From: Vanessa cardui
Lineage: Eukaryota; Arthropoda; Insecta; Lepidoptera; Nymphalidae
NCBI RefSeq assembly: GCF_905220365.1
Contig: NC_061129.1
Location: 1,860,803-1,924,802 of the forward strand
Reading direction: 5' to 3'
Length of the DNA stretch: 64,000 nt
In this document: positions 1 to 13,200 of the stretch, piece after piece
How the letters are laid out: each line of letters begins with the position of its first letter
Numbering within the stretch: position 1 is the stretch's first letter
Made by a program: the position numbers and the translations under genes
The notes under the pieces: model-generated
Databases searched by the model: none
What the model saw: only the letters and a program-made list of their open reading frames with translations
Told to the model about the DNA's origin: nothing

Positions 1-244
1 TCCAAATTACGGAAAATAAAAAAAAAAAACAAAATTGTTTCAATTCTACTTTTGGTGTCTTTGTGGTCTTTTTTACTTATTTGGTGCTCAAATTTGATAA
101 TTTTCCTAAATTTACCTTAGTATGGAAGTTTAGTTGTCAAACATTACTTTTTTGGATTCCTTCATTAAAGTCTAATGTGTTTGTGAGATTTAAAAGTTAA
201 GATATATCTTGATGAGTAAATTGAGTATGACTAAAAATTGTTAG

Positions 245-481
245 GTTTGCAATTGGTTTATCAACGCTCGGCGGCGGATTTTACCGGAGATGATAAGAAG
301 AGAAGGGCATGATCCGCTTCAGTACACAATATCGCGTCGTGGTCGAAAACAGCCAGGGCTCGGTGTGGGCGTTGGTATGGGGGTTGGGCCAATGGTTGGG
401 CTAGCATCAGCATCAACATCGGGAATGGGAATGATACCAAACAACGTGACTGTCGCTGGATGGGAGGGAGTGGAGGTCCAG
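245..481 (+). CDS. achi: achi/TGIF exon: homeodomain helix 3 and TGIF motif
   Basis: The acceptor is TTGTTAG and the donor is CAG|GTACGA; 79 codons, phase 0 at both ends. It starts within the WFINARRR recognition helix, whose N-I residues in WFINAR are typical of TALE class proteins. The distal half is low complexity (GVGVGMGVGP). Confidence 0.9.
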
Positions 482-2641
482 GTACGAAATGAAATGTCCA
501 TCTCTAGAAAATTTTGTTTTTGTTTTACCAAGAAATAGGCTTTATTGCATTTATTGATCGACGACTTATCTCGACCACAGCTATCTTTGATGAATTAATA
601 ATCTTGTATAGATTGGATTCTTGGCACTTGGCACAATATTTACCATATGAAATAGAAGATTGATATTCAATTTGTAGCTTACTTTTTGAAATGTTATAAT
701 ATTTATAACTGTTTGAAATTATATTTGTACATCTAAATTTATTTACGTAACGCAAAGTTTAGATTTTCTAGATATGTTATATAATTTCAAATTTAATAGT
801 TTTCCTGACTTCAGTATGGACAGATTAAATTAGAAAACTGATTGGGCTAAGGTCTACAACAATAAAAAGGGTTTTGTTGGTTGCACAAAAGTTTTGGCTT
901 AAAAACTGATTTTCCAACAGAACGTTGTCGACCACAGTCGTGGTCACGATTACGGGGACGGGTTGTTAGTTTATCAAGAGAGGGACGATCTCGGCGAGGC
1001 GGAGGAAGGCTACTCGAGTGCAATCAGCGAGGAGGAAGTCAAATACGATCCCTCAGTCTGGCAGTCTGTCATTCGTTACGGTCCCGGAGACCACGACATA
1101 CATACAGACAACAGAGGGTAAGTATATATTACTTTTACTGTACCATGAATAAGCATTTAGAATTTATCAGATGGAATGGTGATGTTCACGTCACCTCCAT
1201 TGACCAAAGTTAATGCACTATTAATTACGTCAACGTCTACCATGGACCTTAATGTATACAGGAGATGTTATTTCTGAGTTTTACTATTGATACTGTTTTG
1301 TTGAAGTCTAACGTTCTATATTAGACAGTAAACATAGCTGACGTGCGTATAATTTTACCATGTAATTCAACTTTACACTGTAACGTAAGGTGTAACGAAA
1401 ATGTTTGTTGTGCTCATGTCTGTGTTTAAGTTGTGGTTGTCAGGTTTTCAGCCTCATGTGATTATTTTTACAACATCTTTCAAGTTATGAAATTCAATTA
1501 AATTAATTCTTTTAAATGTTAAATTTGAACAGATCCGTAGTGACCATGGGCACTGACGGCGGGGAGGTGGTGACAGGAGACATTGATTCCTGGCAACCGC
1601 AGATGGCTCAGTTGACAGCTCGGCAGGTGAGCCCTCCGCCTCCCGTCGCGGTCGAATTGGAGGTCGCCACCACCGATATGTGGTGTCACACTTAGAACGT
1701 CGTATATGCCATGAACGTGTCGGGTTTTATGCCGTTGTGTAAATATTGTGTTTGGGCGCGGGTTCATGTTTGTTTTGTTGGATTCAAAAGTTAAGTTTCA
1801 TTGACTGTTCCTACATATTCCATGCGTTCTTTACCCTACAACGTTGTTGATAACAAATCTTTAATGTTCACTAAAATCCAAAGGTTAAAAATTGTTTTTA
1901 CATGTTGACGAATTTTGTACATATTCCTTATTAAACAATAAATGGAAATTTAAAAAAAAAATAAGTTAGCTGTAAATTGTTGACACAGTTGATCACATAT
2001 TAATTTACGCCCTTTTAGAAACTAAATTTTGAGACCAGTAACTTTCTCTTATATACTTCGTCATTCGCGATAACAACTGTATTTTTTTGAATGGAGGCAA
2101 GATAAAATTGGAAAGGAATGATACTGTGTGATATATATAAAGCAAAATAGGACTAAACTTTCAGTTAAAAGGCGACGTCGGTGTTAAAGCATAAGACGTC
2201 GAAACCGTTGTAAAGACTAATTAAGTATTTGTAAATGTTTTACGAGTAAGATAATTTTAGTTGTTTACCAAAAGGATGATGTTTAGTTTTTTTTTTTCAA
2301 AATAAATATTTTGATAAATATTTCGCGTTTTATTCAATGAGTAGCTAAATGTTTTAACGCCGGCATCACCTGGGACCAACCTACCAATACTATAAATATT
2401 TTTTATGCCCATTAATTTTGGTCGTGAAATCTTTGGAAATTTTGGAAAATTGTTCAAATTGATATTTGCAAAAGTCCTGTTTATCTGTGGCTTGTGTAAA
2501 TTACCGATGGTGTAATATGGGCTTCAGGTGGTGCCGCGTGACGAAGGGGAGGATAAATTCAAGTGTCTGTATTTGTTGGTGGAGACGGCGGTGGCCGTGC
2601 GACAGCGGGAGAAAGAACAGGAAGAAATACTACCGTTGTAG
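245..2641 (+). CDS. achi: TGIF/achintya-vismay TALE homeobox gene, 3' part (4 exons visible)
   Basis: Transcription factor of the TALE homeodomain class. TGIF proteins bind TGTCA-type sites and act as nuclear co-regulators; Drosophila achi/vis are needed for spermatogenesis. The visible exons are 245-481, 921-1117, 1533-1626 and 2528-2641, with phases 0, 2 and 0 joining cleanly into 213 codons plus TAG. The first visible codons are helix 3 of the homeodomain (VCNWFINARRRILPEMIRRE) followed by the TGIF hallmark DPLQYTISRRG. Helices 1 and 2 lie before base 1, so the gene is 5'-truncated by the window. After the homeodomain come a Gly/Val/Met-rich stretch, an acidic segment and a C-terminal helix, FKCLYLLVETAVAVRQREKE. 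Every junction has an AG acceptor and a GT donor. An alternative end inside intron 3 is listed separately. The gene converges on AK1. The family call is certain from the homeodomain; achi versus vis is not resolved, as many insects have a single copy. Confidence 0.9.
921..1117 (+). CDS. achi: achi/TGIF exon: acidic linker
   Basis: The acceptor is TTTTCCAACAG and the donor is GAGG|GTAAGT, phase 0 in and phase 2 out. It encodes an acidic region beginning NVVDHSRGHDYGDG and containing ERDDLGEAEEGYSSAISEEE. This frame has no stop; the longer open frame starting at 881 is a shadow. Confidence 0.85.
1533..1626 (+). CDS. achi: achi/TGIF exon with alternative 3' extension
   Basis: The acceptor is AAATTTGAACAG. 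Splicing at CGGCAG|GTGAGC joins in phase 0 to the exon at 2528. The encoded segment begins SVVTMGTDGGEVVTGDIDSW. If the GTGAGC donor is not used, the frame stays open for another 22 codons. Confidence 0.85.
1627..1695 (+). CDS. achi: Alternative C-terminus of achi/TGIF (intron-retained form)
   Basis: Read-through of the 1627 donor adds VSPPPPVAVELEVATTD plus five residues and ends at TAG 1693-1695. A consensus AATAAA follows at 1937-1942, so a short isoform with its own poly(A) site is plausible. This is inferred from sequence; the spliced form with the conserved C-terminal helix should be the main product. Confidence 0.4.
   Translation: MSPPPPVAVELEVATTDMWCHT
1937..1942 (+). terminator. Poly(A) signal AATAAA for the short achi form
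   Basis: Consensus AATAAA about 240 bases after the alternative stop at 1695, followed by an A-rich stretch. Confidence 0.4.
2528..2641 (+). CDS. achi: achi/TGIF terminal exon
   Basis: The acceptor is ATGGGCTTCAG; the exon has 37 codons and TAG at 2639-2641. It encodes VVPRDEGEDKFKCLYLLVET followed by a charged helix. The FxxLxLLVExA pattern matches the conserved C-terminal helix of TGIF proteins, which supports this as the canonical end. Confidence 0.85.
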   Translation: MVPRDEGEDKFKCLYLLVETAVAVRQREKEQEEILPL

Positions 2642-4193
2642 TTTATATGTTGTTTATAATTTGTACTTATATTAGCTGTTTCACTTTGATGTTTAAAATT
2701 TGATTGGGTTGTTTTGCGATTTTGTGGTCGTCAAAATTACGTAGTCGATATCTACATAACGTAAGTGTAAATGGACTGGCTAATAATAATTATATTATAA
2801 TGTTACTAGTTATGCACTGGGTACCTACTATGATATTATTTTCTAATTACGTGAAATTTGTCTGACAAGTCAGATAACCTAAATATTTGAAATTCTGTAA
2901 TGAGTCAAAGATAGTCTACAGGCGTTGTTAGATCGATTTTTACAAAATGTATGAAGCCTCCCTGCAGCCGACCGTCTTATAAGGCGAAATATTTGCTATA
3001 AAATAATTCGTTAAGAGTTAAATACTTTTTTTTATAATCACATAAAATTACCAAATATGAATAATAATAGCCATGTCTAAATGTATAAGGCTCATAAAGA
3101 ATATTGGATATTGCTCCTTTTATCGTCTGTGAAAAGTTATTTAATGAATTAATGGTATGAAATAAATACATTCTAATGAATAGTATAAGTCAAACTACAA
3201 TATATCTGAAATACCCTTATTTAATCTTGAAATAATGGTAAGGAGTGGCCCTTATCTCTGTTGTAGACATTATTGATTTTACCAGTAGCATTGAGTATTG
3301 CGTTTAACAAATCAAATTAAGACCCGTAATGTGTGCTTGTCTCAGATATTATTAAATATGAAAAAAAAACTTTATAAATAATCAAAGTATTATGGATGCA
3401 TGTCTGTCTGTCTTTTTCACTCTCTCTTGACACGAGCAAAGGTTCAATTGATTGATCTATTGATAACAATCTTCGTCCTGTTTCTCATAACACATAACAT
3501 AACATTAAGTCATAAGATTGGTCACGTTAACGCATCCCTAATTTTCATCGTAAACTTCCCTACCCTCAGTTTATTTTTTATTTTTTAAGTATTTAGAAGA
3601 TTTAAGTATTTTTAAGTTGTCTCTTTAGAAATAAGACTAGGTGTCTGTAATTTAAGTCTAGTTCTTAGTCTAAGATCTTCGTTGATTAAATCGTACTTTG
3701 AAATTTCATTTTGTTTTAATTACATTATTTTTAGAATTATTAATATTAATTTAAAAACTGGCGTGACTACAGGCATAAGGGTCAAAGAATTATAGTTACC
3801 AAGGTTGGTGGAATATTGGTCATTTCAGGAATTTTTAATATTTCTTACAATACCACTATGGGTAATGATGACCACTTAGAATCACAGTTGTTTGATGTCT
3901 ACCCCTTCTATAAAAATAAATAAATAAAGTAGGATATCTAACAGATAGGGATATTTAAGATATTAACAAATTGAACGAACTAACAAGTAACGAATCCTCT
4001 AACCCTTATTCCTCTCACATTACATCCTTTGTCATGGATAGTGGTATGCAATGTGATATAATAGTACCTACAAAACATAAAAATAAAACAAATTTAAAAA
4101 TTAAATTATTTAATAAATAACCAAATAAAAGTATAATTGATCAACAGGCCGTAAAATTAATGAGTACGTTATATACAATTTATCTAAGAGCTA
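2642..4193. other. Convergent intergenic region, no gene seen
   Basis: AT-rich spacer between the achi stop and the AK1 stop. It should hold both 3' UTRs. On the minus strand TTTAAT at 4109-4114 (read as ATTAAA) lies about 80 bases past the AK1 stop and is a candidate poly(A) signal. No convincing coding frame was seen. Confidence 0.6.
3161..3166 (+). terminator. Candidate poly(A) signal of the long achi transcript
   Basis: AATAAA about 520 bases after the terminal stop. It is the first canonical hexamer I see on the plus strand downstream of the last exon. The region is AT-rich, so chance occurrence is possible. Confidence 0.35.
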
Positions 4194-4265
4194 TCACTTG
4201 ACGAGCGGGTCCAGGATCTGCACCACTTGGCTGAAGATTGCGTCGACGCTGTCTTCCGCGTTTAT
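4194..4265 (-). CDS. AK1: AK1 terminal exon
   Basis: The acceptor is TTGTTCCAG; 23 codons and TGA at 4194-4196. It encodes INAEDSVDAIFSQVVQILDP, the usual AK1 end (I-N-A-E-x-S-V-D-x-I/V-F). Confidence 0.92.
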   Translation of the reverse strand: MNAEDSVDAIFSQVVQILDPLVK

Positions 4266-7200
4266 CTGGAACAATTGTCCAAATATTCATATGATATAAA
4301 TATATGTTCTCGTGTCAAATATTCTTTAAAGTATAGTATTTAATTTGGTGTCTTCTTGATTTTAAATAAGAAATAAATTTTGTTCTTATTTAAAAGATTT
4401 ATTTGGATGAAAATAATTGTTTGAGGGTGAAATCAAGCATTTTTCATGTAATTTATGATTCCCAACAACCCACAGCAGAACAGAGGTGGAATATGTTCCA
4501 AAACCGTTTCCTTAAAGGAGAAAAGGAGGCCTTAGTCTAGAAATGGAAAAATTACGGGCCACTTTGTTACGATTTAGAAAATTTTCCTCTTTCTAATTGT
4601 ACTGTAATTTGAAAGATGCTTCAACGGCCTTACCCTTTTGAGCTTGTCGGGGTACTGCGCCAGCACCTGGTCGTTGTTGTCGAGGAAGGTCTTGAGGCGC
4701 AGCTTGATGGTCTCCTCGTTGTCGTCGGCGCGGCCCGAGCTGGCGGCGCGGCCCAGCAGGCGCTTCGTCAGCGTCTCCGACGACGCTTCGAAGTAGATTA
4801 TCACCTGCAACATATACGAGACGCTCTTCAATACCACCACCAACTTTAACAGGTAGACTGTAACTGCTTGAAAGAATACTTGAGATGCCACCTGCAGGAA
4901 AGGCCAACATTTACGAGAAGCTCTTCAAGACACCCACCAACTTAACAGATAGACTATAACTGCTAGAAAGAATACTTGTGATGCCACTCGCTGGAAAGAC
5001 TTCGTGTAAGTCTGTCTGGGTACCACCTCCCTCATATATTCTACCCCCAAATAACAGTACTTAGTATTGCGTTCCGATTTGAAGGCGGACGAACAATCGA
5101 TAAGACATTGTTCTTTTGAACAAAGTCTTAATTAGGCATTAGAGAAGGTGATAAGTAATCTTTAAAATTTAATACAGCGTCAATGGGTGACCATAGGATA
5201 GCACACTGGCCCATTCATGCTATGAAAAAAGTATGGTACAAATGTAACTTTTTAAAAACTTATTTGTTTCATTGACAATAGACGAGGTATTATAATCTAG
5301 ATAATATGTCCATCTGTAAAACACTTACAGTAACTGGAGCAATGGTCTTCTCAAAGGCGATTCCTTGTGACTTCTCGCGCGGGTAGCCGTCGATTAAGAA
5401 ACCTTTGGCTTCGTCCGTCTTCGCCATCATTGCTTCCTTCAGCAGGTCCAGTACGAGATCGTTGGGGACTAGCTCACCTGGAAACATCATTAAACATTTA
5501 TGAATTGTAGTTTATTAAAGATTTTAGAATTTATATTACTACAAATAATTTTCAGATCTTTTCGAATGAATTTTAAAAATGTTGCAGAATTTAACCCTAC
5601 CGTACAAAAGCCATGTAGAAGAATGTGTGCTCATAGACACATGCAACCCTGTAACGTTCTATTAACCCACCAGGTAATTGAACCCAGGACCTTTAAAGCT
5701 ATTCTCTGGACCAACTCAGCCACTATATGAATAGTCCTTACAAAATCGTTTTTAAGGGTAAACTTCGGATAATATACATTGTAACATGTATGTTATGATT
5801 ATAATTGCAAATTTTATGACGGTAGCGCAGCCTTACCTCTTTCCATGATGGCAGAGAGGCACTTCGCTCTGTCGGAGCCGCTCTTCACTTCGGCGCGGAG
5901 GAGATCGCCTGTCGAGAGGTGGGTAAAACCATACTTTGCGATTATTTTCTCGCATTGCGTGCCCTTGCCTGATCCAGGACCTCCCAGAATCCACACGATC
6001 GGTGTCTTGTTTGTGTCAATGGGTGCCTGGAGAGAAACAATTAATTATTATTCTCAAGCCAAAAATATTAACATCTGCTTGTCTCATAGTTTTAGTCAAT
6101 TCCCCGTAAAATATAACATTATAGTTATGAGTACATTCGTAAGACTTCTCGGCTAGAAAAGGCAAATAAATAACTTCAAAATGTATTGCAAGGAGTTATT
6201 TTGATACTGTGAAGCGATGGAGTAAACATCAAGTGTTGTACGTAGTCAAGTCTTACGAGCGCTATTATTTTATCCTAGCAGTGAGGAGTGTTGTATGATT
6301 TATTTTTAGATCAACGCCCTCGTCTTATTACTACTATAGATATTTTACTGTGATGGTTTGTTAAAAAATTGTTCCGTGTTTTAATACATTAAGTTTTATC
6401 GCACTGCGTACATTTAATATCGATTTGCGCATATCCGACGAACGTGTAAACTTATAATGGTATTTTTTTTAAATTGCCCACACCTATATTTTACAAAATA
6501 AAGTAATACTAAGCTTTCGATAAATCATTAGTCTTTACAGCCATTTAGAAAAGATTGTGGTCCGTAAAGAGTTATATGATATATGTATTTAATTTCTATA
6601 ATATATAAAATAAATATGACCTAACCTAACCTATTCCATATATTTTTTTTCTTGCTATAGGTTGGTGGACGAGCATATGGGCCATCAGATGGTAAGTGGT
6701 TACCATCACCCATAGACAATGAAGCTGAAAGAAACATAGATGTTATGTCCCTTGTGCCTGTAGTTACACTGACTCCCTCACCCTTCAAACCGGAGCACAA
6801 CAATACTGAGTAATGTTATTTGGCGGTAGAATAACTGATAAGTGTGTGGTACCTACCCAGATGGGCTTGCACAAAGCCCTACCACCAAGTAAATAAATTA
6901 TTAAAAATATTATAATAGTTAATACGCAAGCACCGTCCTTTTTATTGACAAAGCTACGCAACACGAATTCCCTGTTCAGAAAACCTTGTGGAGCTGAGCA
7001 AGTAATGCGGAACTTACGATAACGTCCCAAAATAAAGAAACTCTGAGTCTTATATATCTAGTCAAGTATGCTTTTACAAGCACTTTTGAATCGTCATTTT
7101 ACAATTAAATGAAGCTACCACCGGTTCGGAAAGTAGATTTTACCGAGAAGAGCCGACAAGAAAGTCAATGGTTACTCTTTTTCAACATTTAAAATATTAA

Positions 7201-10200
7201 AACCTACGTTTGTGTTACACCGTTTAATATTTCCTACTGCTTTAAGTAAGTATTACATCCTAGAATCTTGTAACTAAAGAACGTTTTGAAGATATCAATA
7301 AACAAACGAGTTTGATATTTGTTTATAAAAAAATCGCAATAAAATACCATACCGTGCGTTGGTACGCTTTGCATTTCGGTGATCTACACTGGAGTGGACA
7401 CGGAGGAATTTTCTCTATATTTTCCTGTTCGCACGGAAAACAGGTCTTATCTTCCATATTAACAGTTTGATTAAATGTTTAAAAATGTTATCATAAATAA
7501 TACAATAAAAGTTGGTAAGAATATAGTACTAAGAATAAGATTATTTTGACGCGTATTCTCTTGACATAAATATATTAAATTCAAGGAGTTTGAATTCTGC
7601 AAAAGCAATTACTCTGTTAGATATTTTATTGAATTTATAAAAATAAATTAAATTATTTACTATTCTTACAATACAATGATATACTTAACTTTCAGTTTAA
7701 TCAAAAACAAAACCTTTTAATTTTAGATATCGCTCTTATATACACTATTATTTTATACTATTCGTTTTAATTAAATTGATTTATTATCAAATATTTCGTT
7801 CCAACATATAATTATTCCACTATATGGAAAACATTTATGGAATTTATTATTATTAATTTGTGGAATTTATTTCAATATTATCGTAAGCTTTATTATGTAC
7901 TACACTCGCTCCTCATGTAGTTTCGACAAAGAGCTTCGACATCTTGTTTGTGAGGTACGATTATTCGCAGGAGGTAAAATGGTTGAGTGGCAGAAAATGC
8001 TTTCAGATATTTAAACCGATTAAATACATTATATTTAAACCATTATCATCACGATAGGGTCATAAAAAATATAGACAAAACGCAGCCAAAAAATATTTAT
8101 TTAAAAAATCTAATAGACTATGTGACAATTTACTAGTTTACTCATAAAAATTATTTCACATAAAGATATCGTTAAAATTTTTCGCCCAAGTATTCTGACC
8201 TTCGAGGAAAAGGTCGTGTAATGAAAACTTAAAGGTTAAATCGATAAATCATTCAAGTCCTAGATTCACGATCGTTTACATGGAACGAACGAGCACTCGA
8301 TTACTATTTGGATCTCATTCAAATGCATAATAATAAATTTCATTATCACTCTCAATGAAATGTTTGCATTTGGTGAATGTGAAATTTGCTTGTTCGTTGG
8401 CTTAGCCGTTTGTATCTACTACGACAAAAATACGTACTGTAATAATAATTATACTGCTACTTGGTGGTAGGGATTTGTGAAAGCCTGCCTGGAGTGCCTG
8501 GGAATAAACCGAAACGCTGGTAGTATTTAATTATCGACGATTCAAAAACGCTTCCTTGTGAAGTTTACTTGAATAAAATTGATTTCATTTGATATTTATC
8601 CCATATATTCCAAACCTCCTCTTCAAAGGGAGACGAGGTCTTAACCCAGCTGTGGGAAATTTACTGTTGTTGTTGTTATCCCATTTTCTGGTTCGGAATT
8701 GAAGGATAAGAATCGAAGTAGCCACAGGTACAAGGGACATAAAATTTTAGTTGTAATGTATTTGTGATGTAAGGAATGATTAATGTCAATACATTATCAG
8801 CTTGTGTGGTGTGTGGTGACCACTTACAATCGGATGGCTTTCTTGCCAGTCCGTCTATTTATATGACGTATTACCAGTACAAAGAGTTTCATAAGTTATA
8901 AAAAAGTACTACAGAAAGAATAATTAAAAGTAAAGTGCTTGTCAAAATTCTACTGCTGGAATTAGGCTTATATAAATATTTTATATAACTGTAGAAATCT
9001 TGAGTTATATCTGTCTGTCTGTCAGCTTCTCTAATGTGGTGGAGTAAACACATGTAAATAGATCAAGATTACTTCATTAATACTAAGCAGGTTTCTTCAC
9101 GATTATTTCTTTCAACATGGAGTACCAGATGCATTATAAAGATAAATGAGATAAAAAAAATAATTAAATTTTCAAAATTTCTTGCCACCATGTGACGCGG
9201 TCAACATTTATACAGTGACTATTTTTAATTCATATTTACATGTATATATTTAAGCAATATTATTAATTCTTATATTAATAAATTGGTTATTTAAAAATAT
9301 AATAATAATTTTATAACCGATTTAAAACTGCAATGCGGCTAAAGCTTTAATCGTAACGTAAGTAATGAAATCGTCACGAAAACAATATGTTACCTCAATC
9401 TCAATCGCTCTCGAGAAACAATCTAGGTTGATATTTATATTCGTATATTTTGTAACATTGAATACGCTGCTATTGTATATTTAGAACAATTTCTGTCAGT
9501 AACGCTTCTACGATTACATCGAGGTTGTCTATTTCGGTGATTAGTCATTGACAGTGACCGTCTGCAATCTTTAACTGAATACTATTTTATTCTTTCTATT
9601 TGTATACTGTTTTTATCTTTTATTTAGTTTTCTATGTGATTTATATAAGATTTTAAATTAACATGGTTATTTTTATTATTAAATTTATTCATTTCGGGAT
9701 TCACAGTCTCGTGAACAAGACATTCGTAGATAATGTCGAAATATCGAGCTCCACCGAACAAAAATAAAAAATCATGTTAAATATCCCGAAATGAATAAAT
9801 CTATGTGATTTGTTTGTAGGAAAAATAAAAAGGATTTTTTTTTAATTATGTTCATTAACGAATCCCTGCGTATGTTAAATTGTAATGGTTTAGTTTCTTT
9901 TTCTTTTTAATAAATATAAAGTTACTTCAACATTAGAATAATTTAATAGTATTCCAACGTCAAATAAATTGTCGAGGACGAAAAATGCCAGTTGCTGGAC
10001 AAGTAGAGTTTGACATATGGCTTCAATAAATACGAGTCAGGCAATTGAAATTTTCAAAGATGGAATTCATTTTTGTTTTTTTTTTTTGATTAGTCGAAGG
10101 TAACGAACTGTGTAGTCTAATAACGGTCTTTTGAAGAAGACCACATTAAAAAACAAATAAGTATGTTCATGACAAATAATAGCTAAGGAACCTAAAAAAA

Positions 10201-13200
10201 TATTTAAGTAGTTCGTACTTTACGAACGGAGCGTCTTTTTGTAATATAATTTTCTTTATAAATTGACTAAAGTCAATCCGTAAATGAGATGTATTGAGTA
10301 TTTTGAATTTAATTTTAATATATCTGCTTATATCTTAGAAAAGCTAATAATGCCTGTGTTAATTGTATTTCTTTGCGTTTGCTCATCGCTAGTCCGGATG
10401 AGAAAATACCTTGTGAAGTTGTTGTTGGCACGTGTGTGAAGGTTTGTGATAACGTCCTACGATGCGAAGCTAATTCACGTGAATGGTATCGGGTAGCGTT
10501 ATAAATAATAATATTTAAATTTAGAACTAGAATTAAAAAAAAAAAAACAAAACAGTCAATTATCTTCAAAATGACTTGGTGTGCACGAGAGCTACGCTTG
10601 ACATTCACCAAACGTATATACCTACATCAGATTTTATTTGTGTGCGTGTTCTTATTGGACCAATGATTATCCACTAGTATTTTATATCGAAACAGAATGT
10701 TTGCTACAAATAAGACTTATCCAATTTCTTAAGAAATTGAAGGACTTATAAATTGACCAATTGAAAAATAAGTTATTTATATGTGTAGACGGTCATCATA
10801 CAAAGCTCTTGGTATTTATTTATTATCATCATGTCTACTATTATGTGATAGACAAAAATACAAAAAGATAAATACTATTAGGTATATACCTTATGTATAT
10901 AATAATAGTGTTCAGTATTTTTTGTCATGTCAATCATTTTGACATTTTGACACTAATTGGGTACAAATTCGTCATGCCACAGAGTATACTATATTTTCAC
11001 AGTTTCAATAGTTAAAAATTTCATTTACTATTCTTATTTTCGTTACGTCCTTATATAAAAGTTACTTTGTTTCAATAGTTATTAACGTTAATAATTTTTA
11101 TTTGTCAAAGTTTTTGGTTAAATAGAACGAAAATGTAGCAATTACCCTCGATTTTCAGTGCCGTGACACACACTATAAAGTAGCATTTAGCAGCGCCGAC
11201 TTTATATGTATTTCTTTACATTTTTAATGGCTTACGAAGTCCACGCGCTCTATATAACCTTAAGATTTTTGTGTTGAGATCGCGAGACACATATAGACAG
11301 TATGTTTTATAATTTGTCGGAATGATTCAAAATTATATTTGATTCGAAATCTCTATGGTTTTATATATTCCTTATACATATTATTGTTATATAAATTGTA
11401 ATGTAATGCTTTTATTTTTTTATAAATAATGTATTACTTTTTTTTAATGTTGAAGTAATTTTTTGAATGCATGATATTAATATATATATTTTGACCATCA
11501 TTTTATGAAATTAATTTAATTTAAAGTTACTGTGACTAATAAAATAGAAATAATTAAGTTGAATTTAATGTTTTGGAGACAGTACAATAACATTTTGATC
11601 CTTTTCTAACATAATCTCTATGGCTACGCTATATACCATTTTTGTTTTTTAATTGAGTTTAAGATTATTTTTGATTAATAACATACCATTAATATTATCA
11701 GGTAATGTGCTTTAAAACAAACGTGTAAACTCAGAAAAGAGTTCGCTTTTCCGACTACTTTCTTAGCCGAAGTGCGATCTTAGAAAAGACACTCAGAGAT
11801 TAAATTCATTGTTTACGTCGACTCTTTATAATCTGAGCCTCTTTTCTAACATTCATTACAACGTAAACCTGCAGATTTCAATGGTTGAAAGATTGATGAA
11901 ATAAACGGATTTATTTATATACCTTCAAATGTATGTCGGTCTTCAGACTATGGTTCTCTATCTGCAGCCATGTGGCGACGAGAAGCACAAGTATATATAA
12001 ATATTTACATTTAATAACTTTTTCTTCAATAGTACTGGTTTTCATTTAACTAAAACAAACTGTTACTTGGAGGTACGTGTTTAACTGTTTTGTTTGTGTG
12101 TATTTCAACGTTTATTTTATTTATCTTTCTAATTTATACGAATAGTTATTTTCATAAGATGAATTGCTGAAGTTTCGTACGTATTATGTTGAATAAAGTA
12201 TGCGTTAGATTAATTGGAAAAACTTAAGTTCTATTACTATTCATGGAACGGCCTGTTTTGCTTACGGGTGGTAGAATTGTTGATGAGTATGAAATGGTTC
12301 GTAAGTTTCGTGTATGTATGTGACATAGAGAAAACACTTAAAAGTTACTCGTAAGTCTGTAGTAGAAATAAATTGTTAACAACAAACACCGGGCCTTAAA
12401 GTATTTTAGATACTTTTTTTTCAATGAAGGCATATTAACGATTTAACATACCGGCTCTGTATCATACAATATTTTGTCTTTTTCTTTAATTTTAAATTAC
12501 TGATTTTAGAAAGAGATAGATAGACTCATATAAAAATCCAGCGACGCACCCCGACTTCGCACGGGTGCATTACTGATGCTAAATGAACTATAGAATTTAG
12601 ACACGATATCACATTAGAAACTTCTAAAATGATCACTGTTTCTTTACTATATAGTCTATGTATGTAAAAACAAAAACCTTACTCTCGAATTCCTCTATCT
12701 ATTAAAAAAACCGCATCAAAATCCGTTGCGTAGTTTTAAAGATTTAAGCATGTAGTAATAATGTACTTATGTAACTTTAATACACTTAAAAAAATTTATT
12801 GAGTTGGCTATTGATAAGACATCTGGATTACTTTGATATATGCAATTGAGATTTAGTGGGATGTTGACGTACTTGCGAACATCACAGGCGATCGTGACTC
12901 GTGCATTCAAAGCACGATAATACATAAACATTCGAAACACTGTAATACAGTATTGGTATTTGGCAGTTGAATGACTGCTGAATGCCATGAGATCGAACGA
13001 AGAATGAAAATCAATGAATTTTGACATTTGTATTTTACATTTTTAAAGTCCTGAATGGTTAAAAATTATGTTTAAAGCCAAACTGAACAAAATAGGTTTG
13101 TATAGCGATATTGTAAGCTTTATCGAAATCTATTTGCGATCAAGAGAATGATTAGCACGTGGTTGATTACACGAGGTAATAATAACATCATAAATATTGG

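Noticed and set aside
881..1213. Arg/Ser-rich 110-codon frame
   Set aside because: It overlaps a homeobox exon in another frame and crosses the splice donor; a shadow.
4593..4910. Competing minus- and plus-strand frames over the AK1 lid exon
   Set aside because: Only the frame with YFEASSETLTKRLLG and the lid motif joins in phase with the neighbouring exons.
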